Source: Brugia malayi (taxonomy: Eukaryota > Nematoda > Chromadorea > Rhabditida > Onchocercidae). From it: a stretch of DNA of 64,000 bases. This document shows positions 38,069 through 56,893 of this stretch, one piece after another. Within the stretch, counting starts at the first letter, position 1. The number at the start of each line of letters is the position of its first letter. The DNA lies in contig NW_025062477.1 in the NCBI RefSeq assembly GCF_000002995.4, positions 4,002,649-4,066,648 of the forward strand, in the 5' to 3' direction. The translations under genes were made by a program, and so were the position numbers. The notes under the pieces were generated by a model. That model saw only the letters and a program-made list of their open reading frames with translations. It was not told the origin of the DNA and searched no databases.

Positions 38069-39769
38069 CTCTACTGATGATGCAACACTTCCGTCACCAC
38101 GGACGTTTGATGTCCCAGACCAATTTTAGATCTTTGTTACAACGATTATCTGTATTTCTGTAATATGAAATGATTTCACACAACTTTCTTTCATAAATAC
38201 CAAATACTCACAGTTCCACTCTTTCAAGAATTTCAAGAATTCACAGTAAAAATCCATAATAAACAATAATAATAATAATAGCAGAATAGATGACGTAGTT
38301 GCAAAATAAAACACTAACAGTGATGTTGCTTTATGAAATTTATAAAAATGATTTGTAGAATTTACGCATATTCTAATATTATACATTACTCTTCTGATGT
38401 TCTAACTGGATAGTTTATTGAACTTCGTAAGAACACAACGTTATATTAATGATAAAAAATCATAGAATAACGAATAATTAAAACTAATAATTGCAAATAA
38501 TTATGATAATGGAATTCGATGTAATCATTGTTTGTAGTAAAATTTAATAGAAGGACTACATTAAGAAAATTTTATCACTTGTAAAATTTAAACTGAATTT
38601 AAACTTCATTTAAAAAGATTCGAAAATTTTAGGGACCAAAATTTTCGAATCTTATCTTAAAATCTTCTTAAAAATCTTATCAAAATCATAACGAAAATTA
38701 TTGGTGAAAAGTTTAAAATTACAGCGAGTGTTATTAGAAAAAGAGCGATAAATATGATAAAACACTGTAATTTAAAACAAATATAACAAATATTATAATA
38801 ATGTAATAAAATAATGTGAACTAACAGAATTGAAATTATTATTAATAAATTTTTGAAAACTAAAACTTGGCTAATTACTGTAATCATCAAGATCATGGTG
38901 GAAACAACAGTATGTAATCATAATCCAGTTGTTGGTAATATGAAGGAATGATTTCTGATATAATCAATAAATGATAAGATAATAAGGGTGAGCATCTTAA
39001 ATGATTACATTTAGATAATTAATATGTTGATTGCGGACATAATAGCAGTAAAATTAAGATTCAAATTTTATAATATTAATGTCAAAGTTAATAGTAAATA
39101 GCATCAATGACATTGATAATGATAGTGATAAGTGAGAAATGATGGAAGTATATAAAGCAGCAGTATCATACTTCCTGAGATTTCCTAGCATACCCAAGAT
39201 TAGGGCAATATCCCGGGCAATTGAACCCGCGGAAGCCGAAGGCTGCAAAACATCCAATATGTATTGGTAATTTGTCAACTATTGCAGCTATATATTGCGC
39301 TTTTTCTATTTAAGAGGATTAGAATCTCTCTCTCTCTCTCTTCGACAACTCTTTCCTCTTCCTGTCTTCGTTCCTGTCCCTCTCTCTCTCTCTCTCTCCC
39401 TCCTTTCCTCTCCTCGAATAATTTCAATGTGCGGTAATATCAATGACTATTCAATATTGTCATATCACAGATTTCACCAACGAATGAAAAATGAAAACGA
39501 ATGGATGGGAATAAATTAACTTTGATTATATTTTTAATAATATTTCCGTTAACTTCTTTTTTGTTTTTTTTTTTCAGAATTCACTATATATTTATCGATA
39601 AAAGCTACTGAAACATATTCTTTTGGTATATTTGTAAACGTTTATATGTTTAAGCCAATTATGCAAATCTTTATAATTTTAAACTTAATTTTATTTATTT
39701 ACGTGTACAAAAGGAAAGAAAATGGAATGCAAATGAAACTACTTTGTTTTAACATTAAAAAAGAAAATG

Positions 39770-39926
39770 GTAGTATTAGTTACATATTGATTAATTTGTT
39801 TATTTCTTTATTTTCTTATTTATCTATTTCTTTGCTATAAAAATGATAGTATGAATGACATATTGATTAACTTGTTTATTTATTTATTTTCTTATTTATC
39901 TATTTACTTCTTTACCATAAAAATAT
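39770..39926. repeat. 78-bp imperfect tandem duplication
   Basis: Two adjacent copies share ACATATTGATTAA, TTGTTTATTT, TTTTCTTATTTATCTATTT and ATAAAAAT in the same order, with about 78 bp between equivalent positions. Confidence 0.85.
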
Positions 39927-41536
39927 TAGTGTAAATAAAATGGTTCATAATGGTAAGTTGAATTTGAATCAATAGAAAACCGTGTAAGATTCATCCGTTA
40001 AAGTAAGCATCATCGTTAAGCGTAAGCGTTAAGCTACGTGTAACATGCTTTTATCATACACGTACGCTGTATTTTGCATATAATCCTGAACATAATACTT
40101 TAATGAAATAATAGTTTTGAAAGAAAAGTTGACCTATTGACCTTTCTTCATTTCTTCCTTTCTTCTTTCTTTCCCTCATTCTATAAATATTATTAAGTGA
40201 GAATTTTATTCGTTCATTTCTGAGAAGGAAATGAAAATAGAACCCATCGATCCATCTCTTCTTCTTCTTGCCGTCTCTCACTTCTTCCCACTCTCTTTCT
40301 CTCTTTTCCGTCTCGTCTAATGAAACACCTCAGTTCTATTTCGACATTCTTCATCTCAATCATCATATTTCTACATTTTCTTTTTCAACTTACCAATCAT
40401 CTCTTCATTTGCTTATTTACATCGAGAGCAGAGAGGTAGAGGAGAGGGGAGAGATGGAGAGGGAAATGAATGTAGTTATATTTCCCATCTTTTTCTCTTC
40501 AGAACTTCATCTCATCAGTAGTGTCGATTTCCTATTTCAGGTTTTCCATCTAATTCTGCTATTTCAGGTCTACCGGATTTTTTTCCTTTTTTTTTTTTCT
40601 TTTTGTTAAAAGTATTAGTTGTAAAAGGTAGTAAATGTGAGCTCTCTATAAAAGTTAACTTCGTTATTTGCAAGTGATAAAAGAAGCTTGAATTGGCATT
40701 AATTTTCATTTTTCTCTTCTCAAAATGATATGATAATGAGTAAAATGATAAGTCGATAAGTTGCTGATCACTCTATCTCCATCTCTACAACTATACATTA
40801 CGTTTTCGTATTTCGTTTTTATAGGAAGAAAGAGTTTTCAGGAACTTTTTTTTTTTTATAAATGTTTTTTGAAAAATTGTGGTTTGTTCCTTCTCTTTAA
40901 TGCACCGACCAAGTTAGTATAACAGATTTTCATTTATCAATCAATACAAAGATGAGAAAATACAGTTTTGTCATATTTCGATTTCTGGTAGCCAAAAAAA
41001 ATTTTTTTTTCTTTGGCTATTTGTAGATTGCATATCGTTGAAAATAGTTACAATGAAATGAGTTATTGCATATTACAATGAGTAACTTAAATTACTAATT
41101 TCCACTTTTAAAAGAAAAAATTCTTTTCGGAAATTTTGGTCTTATATAGATATGAAATTGATAATAAAATGAGAGAAGCAATAAACTTTAAAAATTTTTC
41201 AAGTTGTTTGATTCTGTCAACTTTTTTTTTTTTTTTGGGATTACTTACAGCGATGGTTAAAAGATGTAAAGAAAAGTCCAATTTATTAATGACTGTTAAA
41301 GAATGAACAATTGATTTGTTTGGCTACCAGATGTCCTCTAATTAGGCCTAACAAAGAGAGGAATGTAAATTAAGGAAGGCATATTTGCCCTTTGACCTTC
41401 ATCAATGTTGACAATGTATCTTTAAAAATGTAAGATTCTGATATGTAAATACATATGAAAATATTTTGATGATTTCGTAGTGTATTCATTTTCTTCATAT
41501 TCATAAATTATTTCTCTTTTTCTTTTCTGTTAGATG

Positions 41537-42110
41537 ACGTACGTCCTTTTCCATTTGTTTATGTGCTCAATTAGTCTTCCTTATGAAGAGAGAGGGAGAG
41601 AGAGAGAGAGAGAGAGAGAGATGTCAAGGACAATGGAATAGAGTAAGTTGTTAAGATTATTCTTTGTTTACATTCTTCCATCTTCTTTACTAATGTTAAA
41701 ACATTATCAAGATGTTTAAAGGTAACTTATATAAGATGCAAATAATATGAAAGACATTTACAACATACACGTACGTGTAACATACGTCGCACGTAGCACA
41801 GAGTAGCGTAAATGATTGTTTAAATAAATCTTAAAGAATAACAATATTAGTTTTTCTTTCTTTCCTTTCATGGTTAGTGATATTTCACAGCCATAAACAT
41901 TAAGCTGCTCTATGACGATAATATATGTCTCTTTTGTTCATGAGGGGTTATTGCTCTAGTCAATTCACGTGTTCTTCACGTTTGCTATCGGGTGCAAACC
42001 ACATCATTGATGCGTGTGGATTTATGTGTGTACACACGTAAGGACACACGAGCAAAGTTTTATATTGGTAGACGTACGTACGTACGTATACAAGTGTGTA
42101 CATGCTTATT
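41537..42110. promoter_or_regulatory. ACGT-palindrome cluster upstream of PCMTD-like gene
   Basis: In otherwise CpG-poor DNA this stretch has many ACGT cores: GACGTACGTC near 41,537, CACGTACGTG near 41,769, a CACGTG E-box near 41,967, GTGTACACACGT near 42,029 and an (ACGT)4 run near 42,072. It lies 0.8-1.3 kb before the ATG at 42,871. A promoter/enhancer role is inference. Confidence 0.35.
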
Positions 42111-42457
42111 GATCATTTTGCGCATGAATGAATTCTCTGTGGGACCTACAATATGCTGTAGGTAACAAGGAAATGTTGAGAAATTATGTACTATTATTAG
42201 CTAAGCATTCGACAAAATGCCAAACTCTTTTTTTATTTCCTTGGTTAGATTTGATATAGCATTTGTATAATTCTTAAAATGGATTTCGTATAAGTTTTTA
42301 GGTTCAATTTGGTTAGGTTAAAAAGAAAAAAAGGAATTACAAATTTTTATTAAATTAAATCAATTCGTTTACTATAATTATTTAGAAATTTGGTTTTCGA
42401 TTTAGTAGCTGGTATTTGTGGCTAATATATTTTACATTTAAATGAATTTTTCCTTTT

Positions 42458-42496
<39 letters not shown>

Positions 42497-42860
42497 CTGC
42501 ACAAATTTGACATTTATGCAAAAGTCATATAAGATGTTACGTGAGACTACTCGTCAAGAATTTCATTTTTTTGAAATATTAATAATTTGCACAAGTTTTC
42601 ACTTATTTGATATAATCTTTATTTGCTATATTATAATTCATCGACAAATGAAACCGGTTTCCATAAGTTGCATTGATTTTGGTATATAAATGTATCTCAA
42701 ATATTACTTAACTTTAACTATGTCAATAATATTTGTCCATGGTTTGTTTATATGTCCATTGAAAACTTCTTAATCCGTTGATTAATAAAAAAAAAAAAAT
42801 AAATAAATAAATGCATGATAAACGATGATTTTAATATCTTCTCCATTCAGAAAAGTTAAA

Positions 42861-42868
42861 TTTTGCAG
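42861..42868 (+). promoter_or_regulatory. probable SL trans-splice acceptor of PCMTD-like gene
   Basis: TTTTGCAG sits two bases before the ATG at 42,871, with a T-rich/A-rich stretch upstream. Nematode genes commonly receive a spliced leader this close to the start codon. An ordinary acceptor from an upstream 5' UTR exon would look the same. Confidence 0.55.
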
Positions 42869-42870
42869 CT

Positions 42871-48507
<5,637 letters not shown>

Positions 48508-50145
48508 TTAATGTAAAATGTTGTCAGTAAATTCTTCCACTTATTTTTGGTATAGAGAAAGAAAATTTTTATCCCTTGCTGTTATAAATTATAATGGAAT
48601 GAGTTGGTATGGTTACTGTTTCGATTATTTTTATATATTCAAAAAAAATGTTAAATAGTGGTTCTTTTGCATTCCGGAACTATAGTACAAAAAGTGAGCT
48701 GAAGTAATTTTCTTATTTTATTTACAAGATTTAGGATATAATTTATGTCTATCAGGTTTAGCGCTAGCATGTGACATTTTGCTTTGCTGTATTGTAAGTA
48801 ACGCACTTTGTTTTTGCATTGCTATCAATCGTATCAAATTTTATTTACTTTTATTTTATGTTTTAATAGTTATAAGAAAATATGGAAACAATAACACATG
48901 CTTTATTTTTTATAAAATTCGAAACTGCATCACTGAATAGATTAGAATGATTGATTCATGGAGGTTATGCCAACAAATAATAATTCGTGGAAATCTTTTT
49001 TTTTTTTTTTTCTATAAACTGTATAGGTTTGCTTGCCTTTATTGTATATTTCTTTTGTGCATATTACGTTTGGTATTTTTTGTTGTCAATAAATCAAAGT
49101 AATTTCTATCCCTCACCAGTTTTTAAAACATAGCAAATTTATTTTTCGTTTTCTAACGCGTAATTACATGTTTACGAATTTCCCAAATTCCTATAATTTT
49201 TTTCTTCAATATATTTTGGTATTACATTTATATTGCAAACAAAAAAGAGCCAAGACATAAAAAAGAGAGAGAGAAAAAAAGATATTTCTCATGAATATAA
49301 CACTATAGAGAGAGAGATTATAAGTAGTACAATTCTTGTATGATATATCTAATCAAATGCTAATATATAATAATATATAATATATATATCTAATATATAA
49401 TAAATATATATCACAGGAGATAAAAAAATATAGCATATAAAATTATTTATTAAAAATTGATTGAATAAAGTTTCAGAAAATTCAAACGATATTTGCTCTA
49501 TTTTCGAAATCCCTGTAGAAAATGGACTGGACTAAAATTGTCACTAATAAATACAAAAATTCCCAAACAATTTTTTAACATATACAGATGGAAAGTTCAC
49601 AAATATTCCAAAAGTTAGCATTACTTTTTCTATCGGATACTAATAAAACTTATATAAAATTTCATTTCTTATACTTTACTAGTAAAAAATAAGGTTTATT
49701 TCAATGATAATTATTGCTCGGTGCATAAGTGCTCGTACCCGTTTTCGAGAATTAAGCTTTCCCGATGACATTTTAACATAATGCATTGTGCTACAATCGT
49801 ATTAAGAGGTGTGAAAGTATTAAGACAAATAATCTTTTTTTTTAAATTCAATGTTAACTTTATTCCAAAAGATATGCGCAAAAGAGGATTAATGTTTGAT
49901 AATTTTTCATATATAAATTTCAATATTTTTGTTTAATCAATTTTTAAAATTTAAATAATCTGATGGATAAAATATAGTTCTAAGATAATGAAATGAAAAA
50001 AGACAAAAAAAAAAAAAAAAAAAACAGTAAAAAGTGAGGGATATTTTTCGTTTTTAACGAATAAAATATAACAACTGAATGAAAGAAAGAAGACAAAAAG
50101 AGATTGACAATGATGACAAAGAATAAAGTTTGAAAATAAAATTTA
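48508..50145. other. convergent intergenic region (3' ends of PCMTD-like and lin-10)
   Basis: 1.6 kb between two stop codons facing each other. It is A/T-rich with TA-rich strings around 49,360-49,412 and poly-A at about 50,006-50,025. An AATAAA on the plus strand near 49,088 could serve the PCMTD-like mRNA, and AATAAA on the minus strand near 49,692 could serve lin-10. No exon seen. Confidence 0.55.
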
Positions 50146-52098
50146 TCAAATATAATTTGGCACTTCTTGGCCGGTGAGCAGACGGAACATTGATGTGGGC
50201 ATTGTTTTCATATGAATTTCACCAATTGCTGATGCTAACATATTAACAATTTTTTCATGTGGAACTGCAACAACACTTTGTGAATTAATTTCAATAATTC
50301 GATGACCAACACGAATTCCACCACGTTCCGCTATACCACCACGTAATAAGCTACAAATCTGAAATATAAAAAAGTTTTTGAAAAAACAAAAACAAAAAAA
50401 AAAAGTAAAAAGTCAAAAATGAAAGTTTCATAAATTTGTGATCATATTTTTCAAAAAAGATATTGAGAAAATTAATATCAAATAACTATAAATGTCAAAA
50501 CTTTGTTATCAGATTAAAATATGCTTATATGAAAAGTCTGATATCTATAATAATTTTTCATTTTCATTTATCTTTTTCTATTCAATCATATTTTCTTCAA
50601 AAAAAAAAAAAAAAAAAACCCAATTACTTGTGAAAATTTTGGTTAAATAAATTTTAAAAATATTAACTGATTAAAAATTTTCCATTTTTCATCTCAAAAT
50701 AATTCCAAACAAATAGTAATTGATAATAAATAAATTAAATCATAAATAATAATAATAATTCAGCAAATTCATAAAAATAAAATTGAACAATAATTGTTAC
50801 CACTCCATTTTGTACACTAAAACCAAGTTGATATTTCGTATCAGGACGTCGAATTCTAACTTCAACAACTGGCGGTGTCGAAACAACCGTTAATTTTACA
50901 GCTGTGGAACTTTTTGTCGCCTGTAAATGTTACATAATTTCTGTGGAACTTTTTGTCGCCTATAAATGTTACATAATCTCTGTGGAACTTTTTGTCGCCT
51001 ATTAGGTGTTACATAATTTCTGTGGAACTTTTTGTCGCCTACAAATGTTACATAATTTCTGTATAACTTTTTGTCGCCTGTAAATGTTACATAATTTCTG
51101 TGGAACTTTTTGTCGCCTATAAATGTTACATAATCTCTGTGGAACTTTTTGTCGCCTATTAGGTGTTACATAATTTCTGTGGAACTTTTTGTCGCCTACA
51201 AATGTTACATAATTTCTGTATAACTTTTTGTCGCCTGTAAATGTTACATAATTTCTGTGGAACTTTTTGTCGCCTATAAATGTTACATAATCTCTGTGGA
51301 ACTTTTTGTCGCCTATTAGGTGTTACATAATTTCTGTGGAACTTTTTGTCGCCTACAAATGTTACATAATTTCTGTATAACTTTTTGTCGCCTGTAAATG
51401 TTACATAATTTCTGTGAAACTTTTTGCACCTATTAGATGTTACATAATCTCTGTGGAACTTTTTGTCGCCTATAAATGTTACATAATTTTTGTGGAACTT
51501 TTTGCCACCTATTAGATGTTACATAATTTTTCATCCATAATAATTAGTAATAATGAAATAGGAGTGCATAATTATTACAATCCATGAAAAGAAGTTTTTA
51601 AATTTACAAACCTTAATATTTTGTTGTGCTGAAGCTAAAGGAAGACCTACTAAAGATATGCCATTAATTGCAATTATCTGAAAATAAATAAATCAAAAGT
51701 TATTAGCAATAGAAGAATAAAATTATTGAAATTTGAATCTTTTCTTTTAAATTTTATGCCTCACTTTTTTTTCTCTTTTTTGACTTTACAATTTAGAAAT
51801 ACTTACATGAATAAAAAAATAAAAAAAATTATTCGTTATTTTTTTTTTTAAGGATGATATATATATATGTATGACTTACTTGATCACCAATATTTAACTG
51901 ATTACATCGACAAGCAGCACCATTTGGTTGTAAATTAGCAATAACAACCGTTGGTAGCATAGAACCCCAACCGGATTCAACAACCACAACACCTAACAGT
52001 TCACCAGCTTTTTTTGGTACAACAACATCTTTTTGAGTTTCTTTTTTAGCAAACATTTCTAATTCATCACCCATTAATTCCTGCGAACTTAATACTTC
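50146..52098 (-). other. lin-10: lin-10 tandem PDZ exons
   Basis: PDZ1 is 51,880-52,098 ([26 protein letters not shown]) plus 51,612-51,677 ([19 protein letters not shown]). PDZ2 is 50,801-50,920 ([20 protein letters not shown]) plus 50,146-50,358 ([20 protein letters not shown]). The final residues EVPNYI resemble the X11 terminal PVYI, which can fold back on PDZ1. The intron before the PDZ2 exon is occupied by the splice-acceptor minisatellite. Confidence 0.93.
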
Positions 52099-52404
52099 CT
52101 GAAATTTGCTTTTGCTTTTGCAAAGACCTATAATTTAAGTTTTATATTTAGTTGTTCAAAATTTACCACAAAATTGCAAAATTTTTCTTAGGATACATTA
52201 CGATACTAATAAATTTACGATGAATATATTTCAAAGTTTGAATAGTATGTAGCAACTAATAAAGGAAACAACGTCTTTTTTTTACGTGTAATCATATGTA
52301 AAATCATATCATAGTTACGTGAAGGTAAAGTTTGTTAATAGAGAAGAAATATGATTGAAAAAGTAATATGATAAAAGCAAATATAATTACAGTGATCATA
52401 AAAT

Positions 52405-52435
<31 letters not shown>

Positions 52436-52609
52436 CATTAATTTTATTTGGATTGAAATAAAATAAGTTTTTGTTTTTGTTTTTTCTATTATTCTATATA
52501 TCCCATTAATCTTTCCTATTTCAATTAAGATTCAAAATTTTGCAAAACTATCATAATTTTTTAAAAGTTTTCAAATCTAATAGAGCAATAAAAATTTAAT
52601 ATAGAATAT

Positions 52610-52646
<37 letters not shown>

Positions 52647-55216
52647 ATAAAAAAAAAAAAGGAAAGGTAATAAATGAAATAATTAAAAAAACCTGATAAT
52701 CAATTTCACGTAAATATGATGGATCATCGATACCATTAGCACGAAGAAATTCAACATAAGCAACCTGGAAGGCTTGTCCAATAGATTGGGCAATAAATGA
52801 TGCTTCATCTGATTCAAAAACATGACATATCACGCGAGGTGCACTGCAAATAAATTTTTTAAAATATAATTCACATCTCTCTTTTTAATATTTCATTTCT
52901 TGAAAAATTACAAATAATTATTGGTTAAAATTTTTAACAAAATATACGATATTTATGAGTGATAAATAATTTCTAATAGATATATAATTATATAATTTTA
53001 GGAATTTTAACAATTTTAACTCTCCCTCTCTCTCTCTCTCTCTCCCTTACATACATACGAACATACATTCTCTTTTTTTTTTCTACTCGACAATGATTAA
53101 TTAATTAATTAAATAAAATCTATCAAATGAAGTTACCATTTTTCCACAAAATCACAAATAATTTCTTATAACATTGTCAATTTTTGAAGCAATTTTTATC
53201 TGTTAATTAATCAAAAAGTTTCACTCTTTTCCGTCAATTTTTCTGCTACATTAAATTTCTATTTTTTTTTTTAATTCCAAATTTACATTTATTATTAAGA
53301 TTCGACTGAATAAACTCATCAGCATTATCACTTCTTCTCGAAACAACAAAAAATGTCATCAAATTTAGAATATTATAAATTTTGTTGAGATGAAACTTAT
53401 TGAAATTTATATGCTCTCAAGCTGAAATAATAATAATCGCATAACCCATCCGATTAATTCATTTCAAATTTTAATCAACAAACACAGCTAAACTAATCAT
53501 TTCGTATTTAAGGGATAAAATAATAAAATTAAAAAAATGAAAAGTTAAAAATAATTCATGCTAATATCAAATCGAATTTAATGAATGAGTGAGGATAAGT
53601 ATTATACAACAAAAAATTTCAATAAATTTTTAAAAATATCATCCTTTTCTTGTCATTCCTCTATCCTACATAAGAATAATTTGGAATAAAGAATGAATAA
53701 CATGCAATAAAACAATAAAATTCAACAATTGAATGTCTTATAAAATGTTTAATAAGTTGAGTGTTTAATTAAAGTAAAGTAAGTAAAATATTTAGAAATA
53801 TATTGGATTAATTAAATTTATACTTATTAAAACTTGAATTTGAAAAGAAAAAAGAAATTCAAATTTTTAGCTTTAACACTATTGTTTTTGACAATTTACA
53901 TAAATTAACTTTATAAATTAACCTAACCATCACAGATTGTAATCATCAATGGGAAAAATTTTTTCAAATCTTCTCAACATACTATAATTAATTTAGAATA
54001 AATTTGAATTTAAAAAAATTTTATACCTTACGGAAAAATCCTCCTTAGATGATTGCGACATTCGACGTGCCATCAAAACAACTAAATCACCGATATCTGC
54101 AATATATGATATCGTACGTAATGCATGATCCATTAATATATCCTGAAAAAAACAAAAAGTTTATTTTTTTAATCATCAAAAATTATATAAATTAAAATTA
54201 TTTTTAAATAATCAATAAACAAAATTGCTCAAAACAACAAAAAAATAGCAAAAGATATAGCAAAAATTTCTATGGAAAAAAAATCAAAGATTTCAGATTT
54301 TTTATCTGAAACACAATTTTAAACTATGCAAATTTCCGTTATAACATAAAAGCAAAAGAGTTGTTAGGAAAAAGAAATGACCAAAATATTTTTTAAATTT
54401 TAAATAATTCCGAAAAATCTATCATACATGATTTATAATTTTGCACTGAAAACACTTATGAATTTGAAAAAAAAAAAAAAAAAAAATATTAGAAATTTTA
54501 ATAAGAAGTTACGAATATTATCTGAAACAGAAATTTTTTGATAAAAAATTTTTGATAATAATCTCTAAATTTTTGATTTTTTGATTTCTTTAAATTTTTG
54601 ATAATAATCTCTAAATCCATCATGCAAAGCATAATTGTTAACTGAAATTAAAATAAACAATAAAAGTTAGCTAAGCTAATGAAATTATTCATCATTTGTT
54701 AAAACATGAATACAACATTGATGATAATAATAACAACAACAAAATACAACAATAACACCAATGATAACATTGATAAAACAACAACAACAATAATAATGAT
54801 AATAGTAATAATAATAACATTAAAACATTAAGATTAGCAAAAACAATAACATTACCAACAAACAAAAACAATAACAAATATGACCTCTGGCGATAAGTTC
54901 TAGCAAAATGAAAAAAAAAAAAATGCTTTATAACTCTTTTTTAACTCTTTTGTATAATAAATGGGTCAGAAACACTTCAACAAAAGAATTAAAAATTTTT
55001 AATTTGAAAATTTCTTTAACAATTAATTTTGTAAATACTTATATACATATTTTGATTTGCCAAACGGATGAATGGAATTATTACGTTGTAATTTATTAAT
55101 TTCGTTAGATACTGTGTAACAAATATATACTTACATGCTTATATAGGTATATAAATTAATGAACAAATGAACAAAACCAATAAATAAATAAATAAATAAA
55201 ATAAATATAAATAAAA

Positions 55217-55250
<34 letters not shown>

Positions 55251-55901
55251 TTTTTTTTTTTTAATTTTTAATTTATAACACATACCTGTCGAACATCTGT
55301 ATCAGATATCCGCTGAAACAATTTAACGAATGAATTAATTCATAAAGAAAAAAAAAAAACATAAAAAGCATTGACCTATGGTCGAGGACAAAAAAAAAAG
55401 ATTGAATTTAAATTTCAATTTTCAGTTTACTGGTCGTTTATCAAAAGGGAAAATTTCAATCTTCCTCTCTTCAACATAATATATTTTTAACAGCAATGCA
55501 ATCAACGATTAAAACAATTTCAAAATACAAGAATTAATTTAAATTTAATTCAAAAATTGTTTGCAAAATATAAACAAACCTGAAGATCGGTATTTAATAC
55601 CATAATTTTCTCCGTTGATATAAATAAATCGATATCTGTGCTTGGCTGAATTTCACCCGCTGGTGCCTTAAAATAATGAAAAATTATCCCTAAATTACAA
55701 AAATATTTTTGCATATATATATTTCTTCTTTTTTTAATTCTTACATATTTTAAACATTTTTTTTTTTTAAATTCTTAAATATTTACAATTTAAAAGCTAT
55801 CTAATAATTCAATAATTTTATAAAAATCAAATGATATATTCGGTAGGATAAAATAAATTATTCTCTATTTTATACTGACATATTTCAAAATTTTAGAAAT
55901 G

Positions 55902-55933
<32 letters not shown>

Positions 55934-56856
55934 AAACTGAATGAGCAGATAATAGCAGGTTAAAAAAAAAAAAGAAAGAGAAATATGATAAAATAATTGA
56001 AATAATTTTAATAATTTAACAAAACAAATTATTTCTAACCTTAACTCGCAAAATAATTGAAATAATTTTAATAATTAATAAAACTTTTTATTTCTAACCT
56101 TAACTCGCAAAATAATTGAAATAATTTTAATAATTAATAAAACTTTTTATTTCTAACCTTAACTCGAGCTACTGCTTCTTGTGCTTGCATCATACGACTT
56201 GCTTTTGTTGGTCTACCTTCACAAATTAATTGTGTTGAGCCTAAATATCTGGCTCGAAATAGTACACCTTCAATGAGTACTGCCGGTTCATGAACTATAA
56301 CTGAAATTTAACAATGAATAAAATTTAATTTAAATTCTTGTATCAATCAATCAATCAATCATTACTGATAATATTATGCCTTTTATCTAATATTTATTTT
56401 AATGATTAAAAAAAAAAGTCAAACCCTCTTTTTTAGAGCCTTTTTTTGTTTTAATACCACCATCATCATTATCATCACCTTGTTCATCCTTTGATAGTAA
56501 ACTTTCCGTTTCATTAATTATTTCATCCGAAGTTGGCTCTAATTCTGTAAAATACATAAATTTTTGTTAATATAAAACTATATTTAATGAAAGAAAAAAG
56601 GAAAAAAAAAAGATTGTAAAAATATTATCAGAAATGCATTATCAAAAATAAATTACCAAACATAAATATATTTTATTGTATATGAAAACTGATAAATTAA
56701 TAATGCATAACTTACTCTCAGAATTTTTATTCATTTCCATAATTTGTTCATTATTTTGATTTTTTTCTCGTTGAACCCTCTTCAGATATGAATCTCTGTA
56801 AACGATAAAATTCTTTTTTTTTTTTTTTATTTTTGGTAATGAAACAAAATTTTGGA

Positions 56857-56893
<37 letters not shown>

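Larger units (their letters stand above)
38069..42870. other. divergent intergenic region between unc-73 and PCMTD-like gene
   Basis: 4.8 kb separating two genes that point away from each other, so it should contain both upstream promoters. It holds a GC-rich block at 39,184-39,252, CT repeats at about 39,325-39,345 and 39,379-39,400, a 78-bp tandem duplication at 39,770-39,926, a GA repeat at about 41,588-41,621, a cluster of ACGT palindromes (41,537-42,110) and a roughly 36-nt T run at about 42,459-42,492. No complete gene is recognisable. Confidence 0.6.

Noticed and set aside
39184..39252. tRNA-like T-arm (GGGTTCAATTGCCC) on the minus strand
   Set aside because: The T-stem does not pair around a seven-base loop and no acceptor or anticodon stem can be drawn.
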